64,000 nt of DNA from Alkalihalophilus pseudofirmus OF4 (GTDB lineage: Bacteria > Bacillota > Bacilli > Bacillales > Bacillaceae_D): positions 3,720,001-3,784,000 of the forward strand of contig NC_013791.2 in assembly GCF_000005825.2 (NCBI RefSeq). The letters are read 5' to 3'. The notes under the pieces are model-generated. The model searched no databases. It saw nothing but the letters and a program-made list of their open reading frames with translations, and had not been told where the DNA came from. The first letter of the stretch is position 1. Each line of letters begins with the position of its first letter. The position numbers and the translations under genes were made by a program. Shown here in pieces: positions 15,939 through 24,440 of this stretch.

Positions 15939-16015
15939 TTTTATTTCCTCCTTATTTAAGCTCTCTATAGTTTTTGTCTAAGCAGAATCCTTATCCATTC
16001 AATACCCAATCCATG

Positions 16016-16086
16016 CAAAAAAAGACCTAAAATGGTCAGAATCCGTCATTTGGGTAGACGTATCCCGTTCCTCCATTTTAGGTCTT
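16016..16086 (-). terminator. Conditional terminator in the sacP leader
   Basis: Reading the minus strand, AAGACCTAAAATGG (16086-16073) pairs perfectly with CCATTTTAGGTCTT (16035-16022), followed by a T-run. The first arm overlaps the 3' end of the RAT, so an antiterminator bound to the RAT would prevent this hairpin. Confidence 0.88.
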
Positions 16087-16109
16087 GCCTGCATAATCAG
16101 TAACAATCC
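16081..16109 (-). promoter_or_regulatory. RAT (ribonucleic antiterminator) of the SacT/SacY/LicT type
   Basis: The minus strand reads GGATTGTTACTG, then ATTAT, then GCAGGCAAGACC, a 29-base near-perfect match to the RAT consensus. BglG-family antiterminators bind this RNA hairpin when unphosphorylated or activated by the sugar-specific EII. No such antiterminator gene lies in the window. Confidence 0.9.
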
Positions 16110-16118
16110 CACTTATGA

Positions 16119-16132
16119 TGTTTTCGCTTACA
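16119..16132 (-). promoter_or_regulatory. cre site (CcpA) in the sacP promoter
   Basis: TGTAAGCGAAAACA fits the cre consensus WGNAASCGNWNWCA at every position. It lies immediately downstream of the -10, over the inferred start, a location for repression. Confidence 0.82.
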
Positions 16133-16160
16133 TTTTAACTGCTTCAACAGTTTCCGTCAA
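16132..16160 (-). promoter_or_regulatory. sacP promoter
   Basis: TTGACG (16160-16155), a 17-base spacer and TAAAAT (16137-16132) on the minus strand. Confidence 0.75.
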
Positions 16161-16169
16161 ACACTTTGT

Positions 16170-16871
16170 TTACTTTTTTGGCTTTTTATTTCGAATGATG
16201 ACCTCATCAACGGAAAGGTTCGTTCGCTCATCAAGATTGTGAACAATAATTTCTGCCACATCCTTTGGCTGCATTAACATTTTACGCTTTTCATCTGAGA
16301 ATATGCCATCCCAAAACGGAGTATCCATGCCGCCCATATAAATACCGCTGATTCGAATCATTGTGTCACTGAGTTCAGCCTGCAAACTCTCAGTAAATCC
16401 ACGAACAGCAAACTTACTTGCCACATAGCCCGATTCATTCGCTTTTCCTACAAGCCCTGCAGTCGATACAATATTAACAATCGTTCCTTTGTTACGTTTT
16501 TTCATTTGAGGAAGGACCGCTTGTGTTGGGTAGATTGTTCCTTTTACATTTACATCAAGCATCGTACAAAGCTCTTCTGTGCCAAGGTCTTCTGCTAATC
16601 CAAAATATCCTACACCTGCATTATTAATCAGCATATCCACTTCGCCAAACTCTTCACTCAGCTGATGAAAAACGGAAGCTACCTCTTCTTTGTTCACAAT
16701 ATTAAGCGCGTGAGCTGAATAACTTCCTTCTTGGCCGTTAAAAGAAGACTCTAGCTTTTCTTTCGACCTTCCAAGCAAACAGACATGTGCTCCCTTTAGT
16801 CCATAAAGTTTTGCAAGAGCTGCACCTAATCCGCTGCTTGCTCCTGTAATCGCTACTACCTGCTTTTTCAT
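16170..16871 (-). CDS. Short-chain dehydrogenase/reductase
   Basis: The 233-residue protein is a classical SDR. It has the cofactor loop TGASSGLGAALA, the NNAG motif (INNAGVGYF), and the catalytic Ser, Tyr and Lys in VSTAGLVGKANESGYVASKFA, shown as VSTAGLVGK and SGYVASKFA. The Arg in LLGRSKEK after the second strand suggests NADPH. The substrate cannot be inferred. The start has AGGTGA at -9. It lies between sacP and the YjiH-like gene in the same direction, but sacP has its own promoter, so the link to sucrose use is doubtful. Confidence 0.88.
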   Translation of the reverse strand: MKKQVVAITGASSGLGAALAKLYGLKGAHVCLLGRSKEKLESSFNGQEGSYSAHALNIVNKEEVASVFHQLSEEFGEVDMLINNAGVGYFGLAEDLGTEELCTMLDVNVKGTIYPTQAVLPQMKKRNKGTIVNIVSTAGLVGKANESGYVASKFAVRGFTESLQAELSDTMIRISGIYMGGMDTPFWDGIFSDEKRKMLMQPKDVAEIIVHNLDERTNLSVDEVIIRNKKPKK

Positions 16872-16973
16872 AAGGATTCACCTGCTTTTGTTTTTATTCG
16901 AAGGCTCGGTGCTGCCATTGGGTCAGTCTTAAGCCGTTTTGCTTTGGTTCACATGTTAATTGTATTAAAGACG

Positions 16974-17004
16974 AAAAGGATTGCGTCACCACAATCCTTT
17001 TATG
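16974..17004 (-). terminator. Terminator of the yjiH-like gene
   Basis: AAAGGATTG and CAATCCTTT form a stem with a short loop and T-rich flanks on both strands, about 125 bases past the stop at 17129. Confidence 0.7.
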
Positions 17005-17128
17005 CATCCATTGATTACTACTGCGTCAGTCGAGATCTTTATTGTGTGCGTTGAGCGTCTTAATGTATCAAGATCCTACGTTATTGCGTCGTTTCAGCTG
17101 CATAGCTTAATACTCATCCATTCAACCA

Positions 17129-18499
17129 TTAAAAAATCAAGTGAGCCATTAAAACAACAACCGGCAGTGTAATTAGCGTACGCTCAATAAAGATAATCAC
17201 TAGATCTGTAAACGATACTGGCAGCTTAGATGCTAGAAGCAGTCCGCCAATTTCAGACATATAAATTAATTGAGTAACAGATACGCAGGCGATAATGAAA
17301 CGCGTCATTTCATTTTCAATGCCGCTGCCGATAATTGCCGGCAAGAACATATCTGCAAATCCAATTACCATTGTTTGAGCAGCTGCTGCAGCTTCTGGTA
17401 CCTGCATGATTTGAAGAAGTGGAATAAATGGTGCACCTAACCACTCAAATACAGGCGTATATTCAGCAACAACAAGTGCCGCTGTACCAAGAGCCATTAC
17501 TACAGGTATCACTCCAAGCCACATATCAAGAACATTTTTCATGCCGCCTTTGACATTTGAAGCGAAGCCGTTATTCGTTGTCGCTCGCTCTAACGCTTGA
17601 CGAAGCCCTGACTTAAAGGAAGCTCCGATGCTTTGACGTTCTTCCTTTGCATCGTATTTCTTATCTGTAATATACGTATCTGCTTTTCTAGACAAAGGAG
17701 GGATACGCGGCAAAATAATCGCTGCTACAAACCCTGCTAATACGATAGTGCCGTAGTACGGCAAGAATAAGTGCTCCAAGTTCATATAAGACAAAATGAC
17801 GATACTAAACGTAATCGAAACGACAGAGAAGGTGGTCCCAATAACAGCTGCCTCACGTTTTGTATAATAGCCATCTTCATATTGTTTATTCGTAAGCAGA
17901 ACCCCGATCGTTCCATCACCCATCCAAGAAGCCATACAATCAATCGATGAGCGTCCCGGCAGAGTAAATAATGGACGCATGATACGGTTTAATATGGATC
18001 CAACAAGCTCCATTAAACCAAAGTTCATTAATAGAGGTAAGAAGAACCCAGCAAATAAAAATACAGAAAATAAAATAGGGATTAGATCAAACAGTAAAAG
18101 ACCACCCGTGTCTTCTGACCAAATAAACTCTGGCCCCCACTCCATCAATGTTAAAACAGCAAACAACACTCCAAACACTCGAATAATTGTCCACGTCCAG
18201 CCTACATCAAATAAGGCTTCGACCAGCTCGCTTTTTTTCGCAAAGGCAGGCTTTGCTGCTACAACAAATACTGTCATAATCACCGAGAGGACAAGAAGAA
18301 TCGTCATTGCTAACGGAAGTACATCAGCAAATGCTCCCTCTACAATACCTGCCAAAAAGGCTACAGGAATCGTAATATCTCCGTCTATAACAATCGGTGT
18401 CATAAATAATAAAATACCAATCAAAGAAGGAAGGATGAATGCTAAATAATGTTTAGCGGTAAATCGCTTCTTTCTTTCTGCTTGATTAGATGAATCCAT
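17129..18499 (-). CDS. YjiH family nucleoside-recognition (Gate domain) membrane protein
   Basis: The 456-residue protein has about ten to eleven helices and two Gate (nucleoside recognition) regions: GRSSIDCMASWMGDGTIGVLL near residue 190, shown here without its tail as GRSSIDCMASWMGDGTIG, and VIGFADMFLPAIIGSGIE near 385. It corresponds to YjiH family proteins, presumed transporters of unknown substrate. The start at 18499 follows GGAGGG at -5, and the upstream in-frame GTG/ATG region is rejected. It lies between an SDR gene and sacA in one direction, each with its own terminator. Confidence 0.82.
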   Translation of the reverse strand: MDSSNQAERKKRFTAKHYLAFILPSLIGILLFMTPIVIDGDITIPVAFLAGIVEGAFADVLPLAMTILLVLSVIMTVFVVAAKPAFAKKSELVEALFDVGWTWTIIRVFGVLFAVLTLMEWGPEFIWSEDTGGLLLFDLIPILFSVFLFAGFFLPLLMNFGLMELVGSILNRIMRPLFTLPGRSSIDCMASWMGDGTIGVLLTNKQYEDGYYTKREAAVIGTTFSVVSITFSIVILSYMNLEHLFLPYYGTIVLAGFVAAIILPRIPPLSRKADTYITDKKYDAKEERQSIGASFKSGLRQALERATTNNGFASNVKGGMKNVLDMWLGVIPVVMALGTAALVVAEYTPVFEWLGAPFIPLLQIMQVPEAAAAAQTMVIGFADMFLPAIIGSGIENEMTRFIIACVSVTQLIYMSEIGGLLLASKLPVSFTDLVIIFIERTLITLPVVVLMAHLIF

Positions 18500-18593
18500 A
18501 CTATCCCTCCGAACTAACCACATCTAATATGACTGCAAAGTGATGATGAGTGATCAATCATCTCACCGTATAATTATGCTATTCTAAGAAAAT

Positions 18594-18636
18594 AAAAAGC
18601 CTACACACTCACCCTCTTGATGAGGTGCAGGCTTGG
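18594..18636 (-). terminator. Terminator of sacA
   Basis: On the minus strand AAGCCTGCAC pairs with GTGTAGGCTT across a long loop and is followed by TTTATTTT. Confidence 0.8.
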
Positions 18637-18658
18637 TTCACTTGTTAATCATACTAGC

Positions 18659-20107
18659 CTAGTATAACATCCACGCTTGCAGTTGAACAGATGTCGGTTG
18701 TCCTGTTTTAAAGGTAATATTTTTCTCGTTTTCAGCCGGGTAAATTCGAGCGGTAAATACTTCTGCCCCGTCATTTACAAATATCTCAATTGATGAAGAG
18801 TCTAAGAAAACACGAAGATTTTTCAGCTCGCTGATCTCACAATGACGCTCTTCAATCGTTTTGCCATCCACAAAGCTGATTCGGCTCAGCGTCAAGCGCT
18901 TTTTTTCAGGGGAATACGTAATCGTTGCATGATTACGCATCTGAATCGTTACTTCACTTGAAGGATTTTCGTTAAACGTGAGCTCATATTCTAAACGTTC
19001 TCCATCAATCCCTGCGAAAGCTTGCTCTTCTTCATTCAATACCACATTATGATAAATGACTTCATCATGTCTAAGTTTCTTTAACTCTTCTACCGGCAGT
19101 TGATAGAGCTTGCCATCTTTCACTCTAAGTTCACGAGGCAAAGTCATCGCATGGATCCATTTATATTCAATGGTCGGGTGGTCTTCCTCGCGTTCTTCAG
19201 GCAGCCCTAACCAACCGAAGAGCAGGCGGCGCCCTTGATCATCTTCTGTCGTTTGCGGAGCATAAAACTCAAAGCCTCGATCCATTTCCACAAACTCACC
19301 GTGATCAAACCGAGCGTTTTCATAATCCATTTTTCCGATAAAGTAGCCTGCTTGATAAATATTTTGATATAACATTCCCTCAGGTTCTAATCCTTGAGGA
19401 GAGAGGATTAGAACTTCTTCGCCGTCTAGCTCAAATAAATCTGGACATTCCCACATATAGCCGAAATCTTCTAAGGACCCTACGTGCGCACCAGCAATTG
19501 CCCCTAAATGTTCCCACTTGTATAGATCACTAGAACGCAAGAGGGCAGCTTTTCCTGTAAGGTCCTCGCTTTGAGCCCCGACTACCATATAGAAATAATC
19601 ATCACGCTTCCAAACTTTAGGGTCACGAAAATGAGCTGTATAACCTTCCGGAAGCTCAACAACGACTCCTTTTTTATCAAACGTAAAACCATCTTCTGAT
19701 TCTACTAATACTTGATAGCTCTCTCGATTATTGTGTTCATCTTTTACATTGCCTGTATAAAATAAATACATCTTTCCGTTATGTTCAATCGCACTCCCGG
19801 AATAACAGCCATTCTTATCAAACCAATCACTAGGTGCAAGGGCTATCTCATGGTGCTCCCAATTGACTAGATCACGCGAGGTGTAATGTCCCCAAAATTT
19901 TGCGCCATGTTCTGTTTTAAACGGATTCCATTGATAAAACAGATGGTAGACACCCTTGTATTGAATAAACCCATTCGGATCATTTAACAAGCCGACTGGC
20001 GGCATTAAGTGATACCCTAGGCGAAAACGATCACTTTCTACTAATGATTTATGTGTTTCAACTTCCTGATAAGCGGCTTCACGTAATTGTTTATCACGAT
20101 CAGACAT
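18659..20107 (-). CDS. sacA: Sucrose-6-phosphate hydrolase SacA (GH32)
   Basis: The 482-residue enzyme is a GH32 beta-fructosidase. It shows MPPVGLLNDPNGFIQYKG with the nucleophile Asp, HFRDPKVW with the transition-state Asp, and GYMWECPDLF with the acid/base Glu. A beta-sandwich module follows from about residue 330. It splits the sucrose-6-phosphate made by SacP into glucose-6-phosphate and fructose. The start at 20107 is chosen by similarity to SacA, with GGAG 11 bases upstream; an ATG at 20134 is an alternative with a weaker site. No RAT was seen upstream, but an inverted repeat lies between gene and promoter. Confidence 0.94.
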   Translation of the reverse strand: MSDRDKQLREAAYQEVETHKSLVESDRFRLGYHLMPPVGLLNDPNGFIQYKGVYHLFYQWNPFKTEHGAKFWGHYTSRDLVNWEHHEIALAPSDWFDKNGCYSGSAIEHNGKMYLFYTGNVKDEHNNRESYQVLVESEDGFTFDKKGVVVELPEGYTAHFRDPKVWKRDDYFYMVVGAQSEDLTGKAALLRSSDLYKWEHLGAIAGAHVGSLEDFGYMWECPDLFELDGEEVLILSPQGLEPEGMLYQNIYQAGYFIGKMDYENARFDHGEFVEMDRGFEFYAPQTTEDDQGRRLLFGWLGLPEEREEDHPTIEYKWIHAMTLPRELRVKDGKLYQLPVEELKKLRHDEVIYHNVVLNEEEQAFAGIDGERLEYELTFNENPSSEVTIQMRNHATITYSPEKKRLTLSRISFVDGKTIEERHCEISELKNLRVFLDSSSIEIFVNDGAEVFTARIYPAENEKNITFKTGQPTSVQLQAWMLY

Positions 20108-20155
20108 TATACAGACAACTCCTTTTTTTCGCATCGTACCTGCTTCTTCTCTGCG

Positions 20156-20178
20156 TTATCGTATCGCAGAGAGACGCT
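20156..20178. promoter_or_regulatory. Inverted repeat upstream of sacA
   Basis: CTCTGCG and CGCAGAG, seven perfect pairs around TTATCGTAT, lie about 50-70 bases before the sacA start. It could be a repressor operator or a leader hairpin. Confidence 0.4.
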
Positions 20179-20303
20179 CGGTGCAACTTCTTAGTATTTT
20201 TCTATGTTATTAATGTTGAGCAAGCTTGTACCATAAAGAGCCCCAATGCGTTATAATCTTTATATCATATAAGAATAATAAGGATTAAAAGGAGAGCTGA
20301 CTA

Positions 20304-21242
20304 ATGACTGCAAAAATATATGTCATTCACGAAAATGAGGAGTGGACAGAACCGCTTCGAAAAGAATTAGAAGCTCTTGGTCATCCATTTGAAACTTGGC
20401 ATCTGGACCAAGGAATGATTGATCTCACAAAAGAACCTCCACAAGGAATTTTTTATAATCGCATGAGTGCTTCTTCTCACACCAGAGAACACAGATATGC
20501 ACCAGAATTTACAGGGGCTGTGCTTGATTGGCTTGAAGCTCATGGCCGTATCGTGCTTAACACAAGCCGTGCCCTTAAGCTTGAAGTGAGCAAAGTCGCA
20601 CAATATACAGCCCTTGAATCCTTTGAAATTGAAACGCCGAAAACAATGGCAGCTGTCGGGAAAAAACATATAATAGATGCGGCTGAAGCATTCGGCGATG
20701 CTCCATTTATTACAAAACATAATCGAGCAGGAAAAGGACTTGGCGTTCAGCTATTCGAGAATACAGACGCACTTAAAAAGTATGTGGAAGGACTGGATTT
20801 TGAAGAGCCGATTGATGGGATTACTCTTTTGCAACAATATATTCAATCACCAGATTCAACGATTACTCGCTGTGAATTTATTGGGGGAAGGTTCTTTTAT
20901 GCTGTGGAGGTAGACACATCAGAGGGTTTCGAATTGTGTCCTGCTGATGCTTGTCAGATTGGCGATGCTTTCTGTCCAACGACCGCAGAGCCAAAAGAGA
21001 AGTTTAAGATCATTGAAAACTTTAATGACCCAATTATTCATAAGTATGAGGCTTTCCTGCTTGCTAATGATATTCATTTTGCCGGGATAGAATTTATTCG
21101 TGATGCTTCGGGGAATCTCTTTACGTATGACGTTAATACGAACACAAACTACAATCCTGACGCAGAACGAAAGGCCGGTAAGTTCGGCATGAAAGAAATT
21201 GCGAAGGTTCTTGGAGAATTGTACGTTGAGCATTATAGCTAA
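20304..21242 (+). CDS. ATP-grasp ligase, RimK-like
   Basis: The 312-residue protein has an ATP-grasp fold. The ATP-binding strand is PFITKHNRAGKGLGVQLF (about residues 133-150), followed by the acidic hinge near DGITLLQQYIQ, and the metal-binding end is FTYDVNTNTNYN, a D-x-N-T-N-x-N motif typical of RimK and related glutamate or amino-acid ligases. The N-terminal 120 residues form the pre-ATP-grasp domain. It probably joins an amino acid to a protein or small molecule by an acyl-phosphate intermediate; the substrate is unknown. The start has AAGGAG at -9. It is divergent from sacA. Confidence 0.83.
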   Translation: MTAKIYVIHENEEWTEPLRKELEALGHPFETWHLDQGMIDLTKEPPQGIFYNRMSASSHTREHRYAPEFTGAVLDWLEAHGRIVLNTSRALKLEVSKVAQYTALESFEIETPKTMAAVGKKHIIDAAEAFGDAPFITKHNRAGKGLGVQLFENTDALKKYVEGLDFEEPIDGITLLQQYIQSPDSTITRCEFIGGRFFYAVEVDTSEGFELCPADACQIGDAFCPTTAEPKEKFKIIENFNDPIIHKYEAFLLANDIHFAGIEFIRDASGNLFTYDVNTNTNYNPDAERKAGKFGMKEIAKVLGELYVEHYS

Positions 21243-21297
21243 ATGTGAATGAAAGTATGGGTATCTCGTTAGAACACAAAAAGCGACCCTTTCAGTA

Positions 21298-21623
21298 GTT
21301 GTTGATCTCCGCTGCAGGTACTCGCTTTTCCCGGGTGTCGGTGCCTTCCGCTACAACCAACGGAGGCAAGGTGTTGTATAGTACCCCCATTATAAGTAGC
21401 TTTTAAATGATCTCTAGCAGATGAACTCACTTTTATAATTTGCATTGAACCATAATTAAATCATTCCACTTAATAATTACACAAAGCAGTAACCAAGCGG
21501 ATGAAATATGTGGAGACTCCTGCGGTGCCTAGAGCAGGGCTGAGATCCCACAGGGCAAAAGCCCGAGGAAGCTCAGCAGCTCACCGCAGAAAGCGAAGCA
21601 TATTTCAGAAGCGACAACTATGC
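21298..21623 (+). repeat. Composite GC-rich repeat, copy 2 (B shortened, A intact)
   Basis: Module B (21299-21367) keeps both ends (GTTGATCTCCGCTGCAGG and GTGCCTTCCGCTACAACC) but has lost most of its middle. A 125-base AT-rich linker follows, then module A (21503-21606), a long hairpin bounded by GAAATATG and CATATTTC. The 500-base region between the ligase and azoR contains nothing else but the azoR terminator. Confidence 0.82.
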
Positions 21624-21696
21624 TATCCCTTGTTTGAGGCACCTTCTTTTAGGTTGCTTTTGAAAGATAATTAAATTACTCCACTTAGTAATCAAA

Positions 21697-21733
21697 AAAG
21701 CGCTGGGAGATTTTCTCTCCCAGCGCTTTTACT
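21697..21733 (-). terminator. Terminator of azoR
   Basis: AAAAGCGCTGGGAGA and TCTCCCAGCGCTTTT form a perfect 15-pair stem around TTTTC. Confidence 0.88.
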
Positions 21734-21741
21734 GTTCATAA

Positions 21742-22368
21742 TTAAAATGCTTTTGCTGTCTTACGTACTTCCTCAAGTCCGTTGGCAATAATGTTCTCTG
21801 CTTCATCCGGCATTTGGTTATGGCCTTCGATGATTACAGTTGAAAGCTGCTCAATTCCCCAGAAGCCCATCACTGTACGCATGTAGTTCATAGACATTTC
21901 AAGCTGAGCCATTGGTCCGTTTGAATACACACCGCCACGTGCATTTAATAACGCAACTTTCTTGTCACCCATTAATCCTACAGGACCTTCTGGTGTGTAT
22001 TTAAATGTTTTGCCAGCACGGCTTAGGTAGTCTACATACGTGTGTAATGCTGCAGGAATCGTGAAGTTCCATAGTGGGAAAGCAAATACGACTTTATCCG
22101 CACTAATGAACTGCTCTAGGTAACGATCGTTTAATTCACGAGCCGCATCTTCCTCTGGAGTTGTAGCAATTTGCTGCATAGGCTTAAACAGTCCATTCAG
22201 CATTGTTGCATCAAGGTAAGGAAGATTTTCTTTATATAGATCCAACTCAATAACTTCATCAGTTGGGTTTGCTTCTTTATAAGTTGTGAGGAATTCCTCG
22301 TACATTTTTACGCTGACTGCTTCCTCTTTCGTTCTTGGATTTCCTTTTACAAATAATACAGTTGCCAT
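21742..22368 (-). CDS. azoR: FMN-dependent NADH-azoreductase
   Basis: The 208-residue protein is a flavodoxin-fold reductase. It begins ATVLFVKGNPRTKEEAVS with the FMN phosphate loop, and has FAFPLWNFTIPAALHTYVDY and LLNARGGVYSNGP, the AzoR/AzoR1 signatures. It reduces quinones and azo compounds by two-electron transfer from NADH and protects against thiol-reactive stress. The start has GGGAGAG at -8. An inverted repeat over its promoter suggests control by a MarR/DUF24-type repressor such as YodB, which controls azoR1 in B. subtilis. Confidence 0.92.
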   Translation of the reverse strand: MATVLFVKGNPRTKEEAVSVKMYEEFLTTYKEANPTDEVIELDLYKENLPYLDATMLNGLFKPMQQIATTPEEDAARELNDRYLEQFISADKVVFAFPLWNFTIPAALHTYVDYLSRAGKTFKYTPEGPVGLMGDKKVALLNARGGVYSNGPMAQLEMSMNYMRTVMGFWGIEQLSTVIIEGHNQMPDEAENIIANGLEEVRKTAKAF

Positions 22369-22405
22369 TGGTTTATCTCTCCCTTTTTATATCTCTATAA
22401 ACTTT

Positions 22406-22437
22406 CTATACTTTTTTGTTTACTAAATAAAGTATAG
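22406..22437. promoter_or_regulatory. Operator-like inverted repeat in the azoR promoter
   Basis: CTATACTTT and AAAGTATAG are perfect 9-base arms 14 bases apart, 38-69 bases before the azoR start. Placement fits a repressor of quinone/azo stress genes (YodB-like), but the regulator is not in the window. Confidence 0.6.
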
Positions 22438-22579
22438 TAACATTCTTTTCATTCGTCAATAGAAAAGCTCATTACACTTTATGGTTTTAGATTTCCCATT
22501 TATCTCTTTCATACTTTCCCTTATAATGGAGGACAAGTAAAAACGATCGAATCGTTGCATACTAAAGGAGTGTACATCT

Positions 22580-23383
22580 ATGACAATGAAAAAAGCGTTA
22601 ACCATTGCGGGTTCAGATACAAGCGGCGGAGCAGGACTGCAAGCAGACCTTAAGACATTTCAGGAACTTGGCGTTTACGGTATGAATGCCTTAACGGTAG
22701 TAGTAGCGCAGGATCCTCACAATCATTGGAATCATGAAGTGTTTCCTCAAGATGTGGGACAGCTTGAAAAGCAAATTGAAACAGTTCTTGCTGGCATTGG
22801 CATTGATGCAGCGAAAACAGGAATGCTTGGGCGAACAGAAATTATAGAGCTCGTAGCTAAGAAAGTCGATCAATATACTATTTCAAACTTTGTTGTTGAC
22901 CCAGTTATGGTATGTAAGGGAGCAGATGAGGCATTGAATCCAGAAACGGATGCCTGTCTGCGTGATGTTTTAGTACCAAAAGCATTAGTGGTAACACCAA
23001 ATTTATTTGAAGCAGCACAGCTAAGCGGACACGGCCCGATTACAACGATCGGTGAAATGAAAGAAGCTGCTGCCGCCATTTCTGAGCTTGGTGCAAAGCA
23101 TGTAGTTGTAAAAGGCGGAAGCAAACTTGATCATGAGAAAGCGGTCGATGTGTACTTTGATGGAAAAGATTTCACACTGCTCGAATCAGAAAAGATTGAC
23201 ACAACGTTTACTCACGGAGCTGGCTGTACATTTGCAGCAGCTATCACCGCAGAGCTAGCAAAAGGACGCTCTGTAGAAGAAGCGATCCACACAGCAAAAG
23301 AGTTTGTTAACACAGCTATTAAGCATTCATTCCGACTTAATCAATATGTCGGGCCTTTAAAGCATATAGCTAATAGAGGGTAA
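22580..23383 (+). CDS. pdxK: Pyridoxine/pyridoxal/pyridoxamine kinase PdxK
   Basis: The 267-residue ribokinase-fold enzyme starts KKALTIAGSDTSGGAGLQADL and contains DPVMVCKGADEALNPE, VTPNLFEAAQLSG and the catalytic THGAGCTFAAAITAELAKG. It follows B. subtilis PdxK (formerly called ThiD/YjbV group) rather than the hydroxymethylpyrimidine-phosphate kinase, including NQYVGPLKH at the end. It phosphorylates vitamin B6 vitamers in the salvage route to PLP; an HMP-kinase activity is possible. The start has GGAG at -9. A hairpin follows and rarD lies 60 bp downstream. Confidence 0.88.
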   Translation: MTMKKALTIAGSDTSGGAGLQADLKTFQELGVYGMNALTVVVAQDPHNHWNHEVFPQDVGQLEKQIETVLAGIGIDAAKTGMLGRTEIIELVAKKVDQYTISNFVVDPVMVCKGADEALNPETDACLRDVLVPKALVVTPNLFEAAQLSGHGPITTIGEMKEAAAAISELGAKHVVVKGGSKLDHEKAVDVYFDGKDFTLLESEKIDTTFTHGAGCTFAAAITAELAKGRSVEEAIHTAKEFVNTAIKHSFRLNQYVGPLKHIANRG

Positions 23384-23389
23384 GTACGA

Positions 23390-23420
23390 TTCAGGTCTGG
23401 CATTTGTCAGACCTGTTATG
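23390..23420 (+). terminator. Possible weak terminator after pdxK
   Basis: CAGGTCTGG and CAGACCTG form a stem, followed by TTATGTTT. The T-run is interrupted, so read-through into rarD is likely. Confidence 0.45.
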
Positions 23421-23442
23421 TTTATAGAAAGGCAGTGACAAG

Positions 23443-24396
23443 GTGCAACAATCTAATACGCAGCACTCAGAACAAAAGATAGGGATTACAGCCGCGATCT
23501 TTGCTTATATATTATGGGGAATCCTACCTCTCTACTGGAAACAGCTTGAACATGTCACTCCAGGGGAAGTATTAGCCTACAGAATAATTTGGTCCCTTGT
23601 TTTTATGGTTGGTATCTTAGCGTTAAGAGGACAGATTGGCTTTTTTGTACAAGAGGTTAAACGTCTTCTTACCAGTAAAAAGCAAACAATCGGCATGATT
23701 TCAGCCTCTGTTTTTATCACGTTAAACTGGTTTGTCTTTATTTGGGCGGTAACGAATGAACGGATGGTAGAGGCGAGCCTTGGCTATTATATTAATCCGT
23801 TAGTTAATGTCCTTCTTGCCATGATATTTCTTAAAGAGAGGTTTACTCGCTGGCAAGGAGTATCTTTCGCCCTCGCATTTATAGGAGTGACATTAATGAC
23901 TGTTTATTACGGGGTTATTCCGTATGCTTCTTTCTTGCTTGCTATTACCTTTGGAATCTATGGACTTATGAAAAAATTAGTCAATGTCGGTGCACTGGTA
24001 GGACTAACAATTGAAACAATGTTGATGACCCCTTTTGCTCTGCTTTATGTGTGGTTTGCCAAACCTGAAGCGGGCATTTTTTCAGCACACTCTCTTGAAA
24101 CATGGATGCTGTTAATTGGAGCCGGGGCCGCAACAGCTATACCACTTCTGCTTTTCTCTGTTGGTGCAAAAAGGATCTCCTTGTCATTAATCGGGTTCCT
24201 TCAATACATTGGACCGACCTTAATGCTTCTGTTTGGTGTATTTCTTTATAAAGAGCCCTTCAGCTTGATCCAATTGGCTGCGTTTATTTTCATATGGATC
24301 GGACTCCTTATTTTCACTACTTCCGGCACCCCTGCCTTTAAAAAATTAACAGCGAGGCGAAGTGTTCCTCTGCACACAAAAGAAAAAGGAATGTAA
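23443..24396 (+). CDS. rarD: RarD family EamA transporter
   Basis: The 317-residue protein has ten helices in two EamA halves. RarD features are FAYILWGILPLYWKQLEHV at the start, AVTNERMVEASLGYYINPLVNVLL in the first half, shown as NERMVEASLGYYINPLVN, and SLSLIGFLQYIGPTLMLLFG near the end. Members of this drug/metabolite family export or import small molecules; the substrate is unknown. The start is a GTG at 23443, with AAAGG 11 bases upstream. It probably shares a transcript with pdxK. Confidence 0.9.
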   Translation: MQQSNTQHSEQKIGITAAIFAYILWGILPLYWKQLEHVTPGEVLAYRIIWSLVFMVGILALRGQIGFFVQEVKRLLTSKKQTIGMISASVFITLNWFVFIWAVTNERMVEASLGYYINPLVNVLLAMIFLKERFTRWQGVSFALAFIGVTLMTVYYGVIPYASFLLAITFGIYGLMKKLVNVGALVGLTIETMLMTPFALLYVWFAKPEAGIFSAHSLETWMLLIGAGAATAIPLLLFSVGAKRISLSLIGFLQYIGPTLMLLFGVFLYKEPFSLIQLAAFIFIWIGLLIFTTSGTPAFKKLTARRSVPLHTKEKGM

Positions 24397-24399
24397 CCT

Positions 24400-24435
24400 A
24401 AAAAAGCATGCAGCCAAATGACTGCATGCTTTTAC
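24400..24435. terminator. Bidirectional terminator rarD / glnA
   Basis: AAAAAAGCATGCAG and CTGCATGCTTTT form a perfect stem around CCAAATGA between two converging genes. Confidence 0.9.
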
Positions 24436-24440
24436 TATTC

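Noticed and set aside
17979-18449. 156-codon frame antisense to the YjiH-like gene
   Set aside because: Shadow of a real membrane-protein gene, rich in Thr/Asn from the opposite strand; no site and no family.
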